A DNA stretch of 64,000 nt, from contig CAIXAE010000009.1 in the NCBI GenBank assembly GCA_903917345.1, positions 1 to 64,000 on the forward strand. The letters are read 5' to 3'. The notes under the pieces are model-generated. The model was not told the DNA's origin. It ran no database searches and saw only the letters and a list, made by a program, of their open reading frames with translations. The stretch's first letter is position 1, and each line of letters starts with the position of its first letter. Shown piece after piece: positions 9,300-18,702 of this stretch. The DNA comes from an uncultured Methylococcaceae bacterium. Its GTDB lineage: Bacteria; Pseudomonadota; Gammaproteobacteria; Methylococcales; Methylomonadaceae. A program made the translations under genes and the position numbers.

Positions 9300-10133
9300 A
9301 TGTTAAACATAGGAAAAATAAACACCTTAAAGGTCGTTAAAAAACAAGGCGCTGATATCTATTTAGATAACGGCGTTTCGGCCAAAGTGTTATTGGCAGA
9401 CAAAAAAGCGCCTGAACACTGTGAGCTAGGCGACAGCCTTGATGTATTTGTGTATGCCGATAGTGAGGGGCATTTAGCCGCTACCACTAAAAAACCCTTA
9501 GCCTTACTTGATGAAATTGCTTGGCTAAAAGTGGCGTCACTTAATTACACGGGCGCCTTTTTAGATTGGGGTTTACCTAAAGATTTACTTGTCCCGTTTA
9601 GTGAACAACATCATGAAATGGAAGTCGGTCGCTCTTATTTAGTCAAAGTTTTCTTAGACGAGAAAAATAGATTGGCTGCCACCACAAAAATTGATCGTTT
9701 TATTGAAGATACCGCTGAAGATATAGAAGCAGGCCAAAAAGTAGCTGTAATTATTGCTGATAAGACTGATCTAGGTGTTAAAGCCATTATTAACAATCAA
9801 TACTGGGGCATGCTTTACCACAATGAACTTTACCAACCGGTAAGGAAAGGCCAAAAATTAGAGGCCTATGTAAAACAAATCCGTGAGGAAGATGGAAAAA
9901 TAGATTTAGTACTTCAAGAACCGGGCTACGGCAAAGTACTGACTTTAACAGATAAGATTTTACAAAAACTACAACAGAACAACGGCGTATTAGCATTGAG
10001 CGATAAGAGCCCGCCAGAAGCCATCTACGCCACTTTTGGCGTTAGTAAAAAGGTGTATAAACAAGCCATTGGCTCGTTATACAAACAGAAATTGATTACG
10101 ATTGATGATAAAGCAGGAATTAAGTTGATTTGA
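9300..10133 (+). CDS. CvfB/YitL-type S1 RNA-binding protein
   Basis: Predicted RNA-binding regulator made of S1-like beta-barrel repeats (about residues 1-65, 67-130 and 140-210) and a C-terminal winged-helix domain (about 220-277). This is the layout of the CvfB family. I use the ATG at 9300, giving 278 residues: it starts MLNIGKINTLKV as in the family, and the TTGAG just upstream can act as ribosome site. A longer reading from 9264 would overlap rapA and has no support. It is very likely cotranscribed with rapA. The biological role in this organism is unknown. Confidence 0.85.
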   Translation: MLNIGKINTLKVVKKQGADIYLDNGVSAKVLLADKKAPEHCELGDSLDVFVYADSEGHLAATTKKPLALLDEIAWLKVASLNYTGAFLDWGLPKDLLVPFSEQHHEMEVGRSYLVKVFLDEKNRLAATTKIDRFIEDTAEDIEAGQKVAVIIADKTDLGVKAIINNQYWGMLYHNELYQPVRKGQKLEAYVKQIREEDGKIDLVLQEPGYGKVLTLTDKILQKLQQNNGVLALSDKSPPEAIYATFGVSKKVYKQAIGSLYKQKLITIDDKAGIKLI

Positions 10134-10267
10134 TTTATTACCAATATTGTAATTAAACTAAATTGCTTAGCAATTTCTACATAAACAATTGATTTTTATA
10201 TAAATTAAAAACAGATGTGTTTTTAATACGCGACAGATAAGCATTTACCCAGAGCTGTTGAATCCTC

Positions 10268-10540
10268 GTTTACTCTAAAGTAGCTGTGTTTAGAGTAAAC
10301 AGTAATACATTTACTTCAAAGTGCCCCGCTTTAAGCTTTTCTAGACATGTTCACTTTAAAGTAGCGTACTTTATAACAGATAAGGCATCATCTACCTTAA
10401 AGTAGGGCGCTTTAGAGCAGATAAGGTATCATCTGCTCCTAACAACCACCCGTCTATCGCAAAGCAACCCTGATAAACAGCAAGTACATTCTTATCAGCG
10501 ACTAAATAAGACTTATAAGCTCTCAGTACATGATTATCTG
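10268..10540. repeat. Degenerate 41-bp tandem hairpin array (about six units)
   Basis: The 450-bp gap between two convergent genes holds about six degenerate units. The marker AAAGTA/G recurs at 10277, 10318, 10358 and 10399 (steps of 41, 40, 41). Two further diverged units follow near 10461 and 10503. Each unit keeps an inverted repeat although the sequence changes: GTTTACTCTAAA (10268-10279) with TTTAGAGTAAAC (10289-10300); TAAAGTA/TACTTTA near 10357-10373; GAGCAGAT (10415-10422) with ATCTGCTC (10431-10438); CTGATAA (10470-10476) with TTATCAG (10492-10498). No open frame of note is present in the gap, and the remaining bases (10134-10267, 10541-10584) show nothing recognisable. Function unknown. 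Confidence 0.75.
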
Positions 10541-10584
10541 GAGCTAATTAATCAATACCAGCCGCAAATACATCGTTAGCGTAG

Positions 10585-11598
10585 CTATCTCAATACGCCT
10601 TTAGGCGAACTGTAATTATCCAAGACTTGCACATAGTTAGCGCGCTCATAAGCACTGGGATCTATGGCATTTTTTTGACTGACGCTGCCTTTTAATTGTT
10701 GAATAGATTCACACTCATGCGCGACTAACCAGTCTTGCACTTCTACCAAAATTTGGCTTAAGTGCCCTACGCCGTGTTGCAATAAAACACTGCACAAATG
10801 CACTACATCCGCACCGGCTAGAAGCGCCTTTATGATCTCTGGCGCTCGATGAAACCCTCCTGTAACAGCCAAGGACATTTCTGTGCGCCCATATAATAAA
10901 GCCGTCCAACGGATACGCAATAAAGCTTCTTGTGGGGTAGATAGTTCTAAGGTCGGTAAAACCTCTAAGGTTTCTAAATCAATATCCGGTTGATAAAAAC
11001 GATTAAACAACACCACACCTTCCGCACCTGCGGCCTCTAAACGCTTGGCAAAATGGATAGGCGAACTAAACTGTGAGGATAATTTCATGGTAATGGGTAA
11101 ACTCACCACCGATTTTAATTCTTGTAGAATTTCTAGATATCTACTTTCTACATCCACACTACTTTCTTCAGCATTAGCCGCTAAATAGTAACAATTAAGT
11201 TCTAAGGCATTGGCACCGGCTTCTTGTAATTGCTGGCCATAATCTACCCAACCGCCGATTGATGAACCATTTAAACTGGCAATAACTGGGATAGATAAAG
11301 CCGCTTTGAGCCTATGAATTTGCTCTAAATATTGTTCTTGATACGATTTAATAACATAAGACACCGGATGAAAAGAGTCCGCCTCGCCATGGCCTATGCC
11401 TTGCTGATAATAGAAGCGTTGTAATTGCTCCTCTTCTGCGACTATTTTCTCTTCAAATAAAGAGTACATCACTAAAGCAGCCGCTCCTGCATCTTCCAAT
11501 TGTTTTGCGGTACTAATGTCTTTAGTTAAAGGTGAAGCCGAAGGTACTAAAGGATTAGCGAGTTTTAAACCTAAATACTGGGTTGATAAATCAATCAT
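10585..11598 (-). CDS. Dihydroorotate dehydrogenase-like flavoprotein
   Basis: FMN-binding TIM-barrel protein of the dihydroorotate dehydrogenase superfamily, 337 residues. It begins MIDLSTQYLGLKLANPLV as in the DHOD-like group often found beside pyruvate:ferredoxin oxidoreductases. The ATG at 11598 has an AAGGAG site and overlaps the end of nifJ by eight bases; a longer reading upstream lacks support. Tight coupling to nifJ suggests it works with that enzyme, perhaps in electron transfer, rather than being the pyrimidine pathway PyrD. That role is inference. Confidence 0.85.
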   Translation of the reverse strand: MIDLSTQYLGLKLANPLVPSASPLTKDISTAKQLEDAGAAALVMYSLFEEKIVAEEEQLQRFYYQQGIGHGEADSFHPVSYVIKSYQEQYLEQIHRLKAALSIPVIASLNGSSIGGWVDYGQQLQEAGANALELNCYYLAANAEESSVDVESRYLEILQELKSVVSLPITMKLSSQFSSPIHFAKRLEAAGAEGVVLFNRFYQPDIDLETLEVLPTLELSTPQEALLRIRWTALLYGRTEMSLAVTGGFHRAPEIIKALLAGADVVHLCSVLLQHGVGHLSQILVEVQDWLVAHECESIQQLKGSVSQKNAIDPSAYERANYVQVLDNYSSPKGVLR

Positions 11599-14500
11599 GT
11601 TCTGTCTCCTTAGCACTATCAATTTTAAGTTGCGCTTTGACTGCCGATACAGAAGTTGCATCGGTCCATTCCAGTTCGGCCAGTTGTTTGTAATAGTGAT
11701 AACGATGCGTTACATCCAATTGTGCTTGTGCTAAAAATGCTTCGGCGTCTTCTGGATGGGTCTGCCATAACATGCTAAAACGCGTCTCGGTTTTTACAAA
11801 GTCACGATAAGGAATAGAAGGCGCTGCTGAATCTAACTTCATAGGATTTTTACCTGCTTTGGCTTTGCTAGGATCAAATCTAAACAAAGGCCAATGGCCA
11901 CTTTTTACCGCTAGATTTTGTTGATGATGGTTATTAGATAAATCTACCCCATGCGCTATGCACGGTGCATAAGCAATAATAATAGAGGGCCCATCATGCG
12001 CTTCTGCTTCTAAAAATGCGGTTAAGGTTTGGGTATCTTTGCCCGCATAAGCCACATGCGCCACATACACATTACTGTAATCCATCGCTAATAAGGCTAA
12101 GTCTTTTTTAGCAGTAGCCTTACCACCCGCAGAGAATTTAGCGACGGCACCTAAAGGCGTTGATTTAGAGGTTTGCCCACCGGTATTGGAATACACCTCC
12201 GTATCTAATACTAAGATATTTACATTACGGCCACTGGCTAACACATGATCAACCCCGCCAAAGCCAATATCATAAGCCCAGCCATCACCCCCGATAATCC
12301 AGACGCTTTTCTTGCTTAAGGTATCAGCCAATTCTAAGAGGGTTTGTGCGGCAGGGGTTTTAAATTGTGCATCTTGAGTGAGCTTTTCTTTTAGTAAAGC
12401 TACCCTTTGACGCTGTTCATAAATACCCACTTCATCCGATTGATCAGCATTTAATATAGCGTCGACCAGCTCTATACCGAGTTGTTCTTGATGTAACGCT
12501 AATAACTCTTTAGCTGTCGCGGTTTGTTTATCTAAGGCTATGCGCATCCCTAAACCAAACTCAGCGTTATCTTCAAATAAAGAATTACTCCAAGCAGGCC
12601 CCCTACCCTCAGCATTTTTAGTCCAAGGTGTCGTCGGTAAATTACCACCATAGATAGAAGAGCAACCTGTGGCATTAGCAATCAACATGCGATCACCAAA
12701 TAACTGAGAGGCCAATTTAATATATGGCGTTTCACCACAACCGACACACGCTCCAGAGAACTCAAACAAGGGTTGCAACACCATCGCACCTTTAATGGTA
12801 TTGGTTTTTAATAAGCGTCTATCGTATTCAGGTAGACTTAAAAAATAATCCCAGTTTGTATTTTCAGTTTCGCGTAAAGGCGGTTGAGCTTGCATATTAA
12901 GTGCTTTACGACTGGCATTAGATTTATCCCGAATGGGGCATATATCCACACATAAAGTACACCCCGTGCAATCTTCGGGTGACACTTGATAACTCATCGA
13001 TAACCCCGTAGGGAAATCTTTACCCAACACAGGCGTGTGTTTAAATGTAGTGGGGGGATTAGCTAACTGATCAGTCTCAAAGATTTTGCTCCGAATAACC
13101 GCATGTGGACATACCATCACGCACTTACCGCATTGGGTACATAAATCAGTTTCCCATACCGGAATTTCTAAGGCTAGATTGCGTTTTTCATACTGCGCGG
13201 TGCCGGTAGGAAATGTACCATCAATCGGCATGACACTCACAGGTAGTGCATTACCGTGTCCAGCAATAATCTCACCCGTCACGCGCTTAACAAAGTCTGG
13301 CGCTGTGAGACTAATAGTCGATTTAATATCAAACACACTGCTAACAGTGATGGGCAATTCGACTTGCTGTAAACTCGCTAAGGTCTCATCAATCGCGATG
13401 TAGTTAAGTTCAACCATACGTTGACCTTTTTTACCATAGGTTTTCTGCACAGCTTGTTTAATGGCGGTAATGGCATCCGCTTGGGGCAATACACCAGAAA
13501 TAGCAAAGAAGCAGGTCTGCATAATGGTATTAATACGCTTACCCATGCCAGTTTTCTCAGCAACTGCATAAGCATCAATCACATAAAACCGAATCCTTTT
13601 ACTGATTAATTGCTGTTGCAGCTTGGCCGGTAAAGAAGCCCAAACCGTATCAAGAGACTCCGCTGTGTTTAATAAAAACACCGAGTTATCAGCGGCATTC
13701 GCCAGCATGTCATAGCGTTCTAAAAAGATAGTCTGATGACAGCCAATAAAGTTAGCATCATTTTCTGCGATTAAATACGTAGAACGAATCGGTTTAGGAC
13801 CAAAGCGTAAATGAGATACAGTGACTGCACCTGATTTTTTAGAGTCATAGACAAAATAACCTTGCGCATGACAATCAGTCGCCGAGCCAATAATTTTGAT
13901 ACTGTTTTTATTCGCACTGACGGTACCATCACTGCCCAAACCATAAAACATAGCTTGAAAAGTATCGGCATGGGCATCGGTGCGATAAGTGGCATCCCAA
14001 TATAAACTGGTGTGGGTAACATCATCATTGATACCAATGGTAAATTGATTCTTCGGTTGAGCTTGCTTCAATTCATCATAAATTGCTTTAATCATACCTG
14101 GAGTAAATTCTTTAGAGGATAAACCATAACGCCCACCGACAACTTTAGGTAACTGGGTAAACTTAGGTGTATCACTACTAAAATCTTGTACCAACGCGGT
14201 TATCACATCTTTATATAATGGCTCGCCATCAGCCCCCGGTTCTTTAGTGCGATCTAATACGGCAAGCTTTTTACAGGTTACGGGCAAGGCTGCAATTAAA
14301 TGTTCAGCAGAGAATGGACGATATAATCTAACTTTAAGTAAACCCACCGATTCACCTTGGCGACTTAAATAATCTAAGGTTTCTTGAGCCGCTTCTGCCC
14401 CTGAACCCATGATGATAATGACGCGTTCTGCATCTGCAGCGCCGACATATTCAAATAATTGATACTGACGACCCGTCAGTTCTGCAAAGCGCTCCATAGC

Positions 14501-15238
14501 AGTTTGCACAATGTTTGGCATGGCTTGGTAATAGCTGTTAACAGACTCTCGGGCTTGAAAATACACATCAGGATTTTGCGCGGTACCGCGTAATAAGGGT
14601 TTATCAGGCGTTAAGGCTCGACTACGATGTGCGCTAACCCACTCGTCTTTAATCATGGCTCGTAACACCGCGTCATCTAACAGCTTAAGTTTAGCCACTT
14701 CGTGCGAGGTTCTAAAACCATCAAAGAAATGCATTAAAGGGATACGACTTTCTAAAGCCACGGCATGGGCAATTAAAGCAAAATCATGCACTTCTTGCGG
14801 CGAATTAGAACATAACATACCAAAGCCAGTCATCCTAGCGGACATCACATCACTGTGATCGCCAAATATGGATAAACCCTGACACGCTAAGGATCTAGCG
14901 GCAATATGAAAGACCGTTGGCGTTAGTTCACCAGCAATCTTATACATATTAGGCAGCATCAATAATAAGCCTTGAGATGCCGTAAAGGTCGTTGCCATTG
15001 AGCCCGCTTGTAATGCACCATGAATAGCACCGGCGGCGCCAGCTTCACTTTGCATTTCGGTGACTTGAGGAACCGTCCCCCAGAGATTAACTTGACCTTT
15101 AGATGACCATTCATCCGCCCATTCACCCATATTAGATGAGGGAGTAATCGGGTAAATGGCAATGACTTCATTTAGTTTATGAGCGATGGTAGCTGCTGCT
15201 TGATTACCATCGATGGTAGCTGTGTCCTGATTTTGCAT
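11591..15238 (-). CDS. nifJ: Pyruvate:ferredoxin (flavodoxin) oxidoreductase
   Basis: Single-chain enzyme converting pyruvate and CoA to acetyl-CoA, CO2 and reduced ferredoxin or flavodoxin. At 1215 residues it is full length. Order seen: N-terminal pyrimidine-binding domain (1-250), transketolase C-like domain, gamma domain (430-640), two ferredoxin-type 4Fe-4S clusters (C700, C703, C706, C710 and C756, C759, C762, C766), then the TPP-binding domain with CVGCGETP near 835 and GGDGWAYDIG near 980. AGGA precedes the ATG. It is followed by an overlapping DHOD-like gene. An oxygen-sensitive enzyme of this kind suggests micro-oxic or fermentative phases. Confidence 0.96.
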   Translation of the reverse strand: MQNQDTATIDGNQAAATIAHKLNEVIAIYPITPSSNMGEWADEWSSKGQVNLWGTVPQVTEMQSEAGAAGAIHGALQAGSMATTFTASQGLLLMLPNMYKIAGELTPTVFHIAARSLACQGLSIFGDHSDVMSARMTGFGMLCSNSPQEVHDFALIAHAVALESRIPLMHFFDGFRTSHEVAKLKLLDDAVLRAMIKDEWVSAHRSRALTPDKPLLRGTAQNPDVYFQARESVNSYYQAMPNIVQTAMERFAELTGRQYQLFEYVGAADAERVIIIMGSGAEAAQETLDYLSRQGESVGLLKVRLYRPFSAEHLIAALPVTCKKLAVLDRTKEPGADGEPLYKDVITALVQDFSSDTPKFTQLPKVVGGRYGLSSKEFTPGMIKAIYDELKQAQPKNQFTIGINDDVTHTSLYWDATYRTDAHADTFQAMFYGLGSDGTVSANKNSIKIIGSATDCHAQGYFVYDSKKSGAVTVSHLRFGPKPIRSTYLIAENDANFIGCHQTIFLERYDMLANAADNSVFLLNTAESLDTVWASLPAKLQQQLISKRIRFYVIDAYAVAEKTGMGKRINTIMQTCFFAISGVLPQADAITAIKQAVQKTYGKKGQRMVELNYIAIDETLASLQQVELPITVSSVFDIKSTISLTAPDFVKRVTGEIIAGHGNALPVSVMPIDGTFPTGTAQYEKRNLALEIPVWETDLCTQCGKCVMVCPHAVIRSKIFETDQLANPPTTFKHTPVLGKDFPTGLSMSYQVSPEDCTGCTLCVDICPIRDKSNASRKALNMQAQPPLRETENTNWDYFLSLPEYDRRLLKTNTIKGAMVLQPLFEFSGACVGCGETPYIKLASQLFGDRMLIANATGCSSIYGGNLPTTPWTKNAEGRGPAWSNSLFEDNAEFGLGMRIALDKQTATAKELLALHQEQLGIELVDAILNADQSDEVGIYEQRQRVALLKEKLTQDAQFKTPAAQTLLELADTLSKKSVWIIGGDGWAYDIGFGGVDHVLASGRNVNILVLDTEVYSNTGGQTSKSTPLGAVAKFSAGGKATAKKDLALLAMDYSNVYVAHVAYAGKDTQTLTAFLEAEAHDGPSIIIAYAPCIAHGVDLSNNHHQQNLAVKSGHWPLFRFDPSKAKAGKNPMKLDSAAPSIPYRDFVKTETRFSMLWQTHPEDAEAFLAQAQLDVTHRYHYYKQLAELEWTDATSVSAVKAQLKIDSAKETEHD

Positions 15239-15254
15239 ATGACAATCCTGAGAT

Positions 15255-15288
15255 AAACTTACCGTGAGGAAAAAACCTCACTAAGTTT
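15255..15288 (-). promoter_or_regulatory. Hairpin in the lpxB-nifJ intergenic region
   Basis: On the minus strand, AAACTTAGTGAGG (15288-15276) can pair with CCTCACGGTAAGTTT (15269-15255), with two unpaired bases, around a run of six T. It lies 17 bases upstream of the nifJ start codon. There is no T-tract after the stem, so it is not a canonical terminator of the lpxB operon. It could be a nifJ leader structure or operator. Confidence 0.45.
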
Positions 15289-15343
15289 ACCAGAATTAAT
15301 ACCAAAACGATGTGACAGTTGGCTTACTTGTATCGCTAAAAAA

Positions 15344-16495
15344 CTACGATATTTGTAACATTTCTAAAGCAAGGTCTGCCATGTTCTTAGACCCACCACC
15401 TGCACCCAATTGCTGTTTAACCTGCTCTAGGTTATGACGTATTTGCTCTGCATAAGTGATATCCGTCAGAATTAAACTCAGTTCTTTAACTAAGTTTTCT
15501 GGACTGGCAGCGTGTTGAATGAGTTCTTTAATAATAGCTTTACCAACCACAATATTGGGTAAACCAATAAAAGGAATATTAACTAATAATCGACCCAGAT
15601 AATACGTAAAGGGGGATAGTTTATAAGTAATCACCATCGGAATGCCTAGTAGAGCAATTTCTAGCGTAGCAGTACCTGAAGTAGTCATTACCACATCACA
15701 ACATTGGATTACATCATAAGGTTGATGCTTTACCACGGTTATCGCAAGCTCAGACTGGTTTAGATAAGACTGTAACAAAGCGTCCGAAATAGAATCAGCT
15801 TGTGGCAATAAAAACTGTACATCAGGAAATTGGCTTTTTAATTGCTCAGCAGCTTTCAACATGACAGGTAATAAGCGACTAATCTCATTAGCACGACTAC
15901 CCGGCAATAATCCCACAATAGCTTGAGTTGCATCTAGATTAAACAATGTTAAATCCTCAGACTTACTAAGCTGAGGATGCACTTTATCAACTGAAGGATG
16001 ACCTACGTAACGCACGGGCACTTGCTCGGCTTCGTAATAAGGCGGTTCAAATGGAAAGATAACCGCCATCATGTCGGTGGCGTTACCATAAGTTTTAACG
16101 CGCCCTGGTCGCCAAGCCCAGACTTGCGGCCCCACATAAAACAAGACTTTAATACCACACTTTTTAGCGTAGCGCGCGAGTTTAAGATTAAACTCTTTGT
16201 AATCGACACACACTAATAAATCAGGGCGCTCGGCAGAGGCTAATTGTTGCATTAGCTTTAAAGCCCGCCGAATTTCTCCATAATGCTTTAAAACTTCTAT
16301 TACCCCAATCACGCCAATAGCGCCGGAATCATAGCGAATATCGATTCCAGCTTGCGCCATTTTAGCGCCGCCCATACCAAAGCCTATTATATTAGGCTGA
16401 TGTTTCTTTAATTCCAGAAACATATTAGCAGCATGGTGATCGCCTGAAGACTCTCCGGCGCTAAATAAAACCTTAAATGGCTTGTTTACAGACAT
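15344..16495 (-). CDS. lpxB: Lipid-A-disaccharide synthase
   Basis: Membrane-associated GT19 glycosyltransferase that joins lipid X and a UDP-diacyl sugar to form the lipid A disaccharide. Signatures visible: GESSGDHHAA near residue 14, GFGMGGAKM near 39, GPQVWAWRPGR near 122 and GLLPGSR near 196. Length (383) is normal. It starts three bases after the stop of the aminotransferase gene. Association with the oxidoreductase and aminotransferase upstream suggests a modified lipid A precursor (see gnnA and gnnB). Confidence 0.95.
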   Translation of the reverse strand: MSVNKPFKVLFSAGESSGDHHAANMFLELKKHQPNIIGFGMGGAKMAQAGIDIRYDSGAIGVIGVIEVLKHYGEIRRALKLMQQLASAERPDLLVCVDYKEFNLKLARYAKKCGIKVLFYVGPQVWAWRPGRVKTYGNATDMMAVIFPFEPPYYEAEQVPVRYVGHPSVDKVHPQLSKSEDLTLFNLDATQAIVGLLPGSRANEISRLLPVMLKAAEQLKSQFPDVQFLLPQADSISDALLQSYLNQSELAITVVKHQPYDVIQCCDVVMTTSGTATLEIALLGIPMVITYKLSPFTYYLGRLLVNIPFIGLPNIVVGKAIIKELIQHAASPENLVKELSLILTDITYAEQIRHNLEQVKQQLGAGGGSKNMADLALEMLQIS

Positions 16496-16498
16496 TAC

Positions 16499-17596
16499 TT
16501 ACGCCGTTAATACACCTCTAATCACACTGACAATTTTGTGAATATCATCATCAGACAAGAAAGGACAGATCGGTAAAGCAAAGCAAGTTTGAGCTACTGA
16601 TTCAGTAACCGGCAAACTCACCTCTGCATAAACTTCTTTAAAGACATTTTGCTGATGTAACGGCACAGGATAATAGATAGCACAGCCAATTTGGTTATCC
16701 TGCAACGCTTTTAAAATCTCATCACGACGATCAGACAAAACAACATACTGATGGTAAACGTGCTCACCCACTTCATCTTCATAAGGGGTAACAACAGGCA
16801 AGTCCGCCATTAATTCTGCATATAAATGCGCAACGTGACGACGGCCTTGATTGTATTGATCAATACGTTTTAACTTAGCTCTTAAAATCACCGCCTGTAT
16901 TTCATCCAAGCGACTGTTATAACCAATCACATCATGGTAATAACGAATATCTGAACCATGATTTCTTAATTGTTTAATCTTAGCAGCCGTTTCGTCAGAA
17001 TTAGTGACGACTAAGCCTCCGTCACCAAAGGCACCTAAATTTTTACTCGGGAAGAAACTATAAGCACCCGCATCACCGATAGCCCCAGTTTGTTGTCCCT
17101 TAATTGACGCACCAAAAGACTGGCAACAATCTTCAATCAATTTTAAATTATGACTCTGACAGATCTCTAAAATCTCTGCCATATCAGCAGGCTGACCAAA
17201 CAGATGTACTGGCATAATCGCTTTAGTCTTAGGCGTAATGGCCGCTTCAATCGCTTCTGGAGAAATATTATAAGTACGCGGATCAATATCCACAAAAACC
17301 GGAATAGCGCCTACATAAACAATCGCTTCTGCCGTCGCAATAAAAGTAAAGGCAGTGGTAATCACTTCATCACCCGCGCCAATACCTTCCGCAATTAACG
17401 CTAAATGCAGAGCATCAGTACCTGATGCCACACCTATTGCATGTTTAACACCTAAGTAGGCAGCTGTTTCTTTTTCAAAGGCTTGCACATTGGGGCCTAA
17501 GATAAAAGAGCAATTCTCAATTGTTTCAGCTAGACCACGCTCAACTTCATCTTTAATTTCAGCATATTGAGCCTTAAGGTTTACCATAGGTATCAT
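16499..17596 (-). CDS. gnnB: DegT-family sugar aminotransferase, probable GnnB
   Basis: PLP-dependent nucleotide-sugar aminotransferase of the DegT/DnrJ/EryC1/StrS family, 365 residues. The PLP lysine is K185 in FFPSKNLGAFGDGG. It sits between a Gfo/Idh/MocA oxidoreductase and lpxB. In Acidithiobacillus ferrooxidans the GnnA/GnnB pair, encoded beside lpx genes, converts UDP-GlcNAc to its 3-amino analogue. By that precedent this enzyme would transaminate the 3-keto intermediate. The family call is secure; the exact substrate is inferred from neighbours. A role in O-antigen sugar synthesis (WbpE-like) is the alternative. Confidence 0.78.
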   Translation of the reverse strand: MIPMVNLKAQYAEIKDEVERGLAETIENCSFILGPNVQAFEKETAAYLGVKHAIGVASGTDALHLALIAEGIGAGDEVITTAFTFIATAEAIVYVGAIPVFVDIDPRTYNISPEAIEAAITPKTKAIMPVHLFGQPADMAEILEICQSHNLKLIEDCCQSFGASIKGQQTGAIGDAGAYSFFPSKNLGAFGDGGLVVTNSDETAAKIKQLRNHGSDIRYYHDVIGYNSRLDEIQAVILRAKLKRIDQYNQGRRHVAHLYAELMADLPVVTPYEDEVGEHVYHQYVVLSDRRDEILKALQDNQIGCAIYYPVPLHQQNVFKEVYAEVSLPVTESVAQTCFALPICPFLSDDDIHKIVSVIRGVLTA

Positions 17597-17629
17597 GTTT
17601 TTTTCACCTTTCTTTATTTGAATGAGTAA

Positions 17630-18565
17630 TTATTTGTCGCCCAGTAATTGGGTAATTTGAATTGCAGTTGCAAGGGCTCTTCGGCCAGCTTCGCCAGAAA
17701 CGAGGGGATTAACACCGGTTTCGATACAATTAACAAAATGTTTGATTTCTTCCAGCAGAGCATCCCCACCCTCAAAAACAATTTCTTCCGATTCTATTTC
17801 AGGAATACCAGGAAACATTTCTTTTTGACCGGTGCGATATTTACTCAACACCCTATTTTGAAAATCCACAGATACATAAGAGCTAGGTCTAAATAGACGC
17901 ATCTTACGCTCCATCTTCATACTGATACGGCTGGCTGTTACATTAGCAACGCAGCCATTTTTGAATAATAATCTAGCATTAGCAATGTCAGTGCCTTGCG
18001 TTAATACTTTAGTACCACTTGCATCTATACGCTCAACTTCTGAATCTACTAACGCTAAAATGATATCAATGTCATGAATCATTAAATCTAACACCACGCT
18101 CACATCATTAGCGCGTGGATTGAAAGGTGATAAACGATGAGACTCAATGAATAAAGGTTTTTCGTCTTTATCTAAACCTAATACTGCAGGATTAAAGCGC
18201 TCTAAATGACCGACTTGTAAAATAAGATTATTGGCTTTTGCAATAGCGATTAAATCATCTGCTTCTTCTACAGTCACGGTAATTGGTTTTTCAACTAAAA
18301 CATGTGCGCCCGCATTAAGAAAATCTTTAGAAACTTGATGATGCAAAGTAGTCGGAACCACAATACTGACGGCATCAACCTCACCTAATAAAGACTGATA
18401 ATCCGTTAAGGCTTTTGCACCAAATTTATCAGCAACGGCTTTTGCGGCCTCTTCATTAATATCAACAACAGCGATTAATTCACAGTTAGGCAATGAACCA
18501 TATTTTTCTGCATGAAATTTACCTAAATACCCCGTCCCGATAACTGCGCATTTTATTTTATTCAT
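17630..18565 (-). CDS. gnnA: Gfo/Idh/MocA sugar oxidoreductase, probable GnnA
   Basis: NAD(P)-dependent nucleotide-sugar dehydrogenase, 311 residues. The Rossmann motif GTGYLG is at 10-15 and the family EKP at 92-94. H163 in the MIHDIDIILAL segment is likely catalytic. With the following aminotransferase and lpxB it forms a short operon. By analogy with GnnA it would oxidise the 3-OH of UDP-GlcNAc before transamination. lpxA, which often adjoins this pair elsewhere, is not upstream here; a VF530 gene is. The substrate is therefore inferred. Confidence 0.75.
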   Translation of the reverse strand: MNKIKCAVIGTGYLGKFHAEKYGSLPNCELIAVVDINEEAAKAVADKFGAKALTDYQSLLGEVDAVSIVVPTTLHHQVSKDFLNAGAHVLVEKPITVTVEEADDLIAIAKANNLILQVGHLERFNPAVLGLDKDEKPLFIESHRLSPFNPRANDVSVVLDLMIHDIDIILALVDSEVERIDASGTKVLTQGTDIANARLLFKNGCVANVTASRISMKMERKMRLFRPSSYVSVDFQNRVLSKYRTGQKEMFPGIPEIESEEIVFEGGDALLEEIKHFVNCIETGVNPLVSGEAGRRALATAIQITQLLGDK

Positions 18566-18702
18566 TCACTTTAAAAGATTAAGTTTACTAGCACGGAACC
18601 CAAAACTCTATGGATCCAGATTTTTAATTTGGGTGACATTGTAATCTATCAGCACACTTTCATAAACTTTTGTCACTTCTCTAGTAGTATTCAATAAAGC
18701 TT

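Noticed and set aside
10268-10540. CRISPR array
   Set aside because: Units are degenerate along their whole length, with no identical repeats alternating with unique spacers, and no cas genes are nearby.
15239-15343. FNR-type site for nifJ
   Set aside because: I looked for a TTGAT-N4-ATCAA palindrome and saw none convincing.
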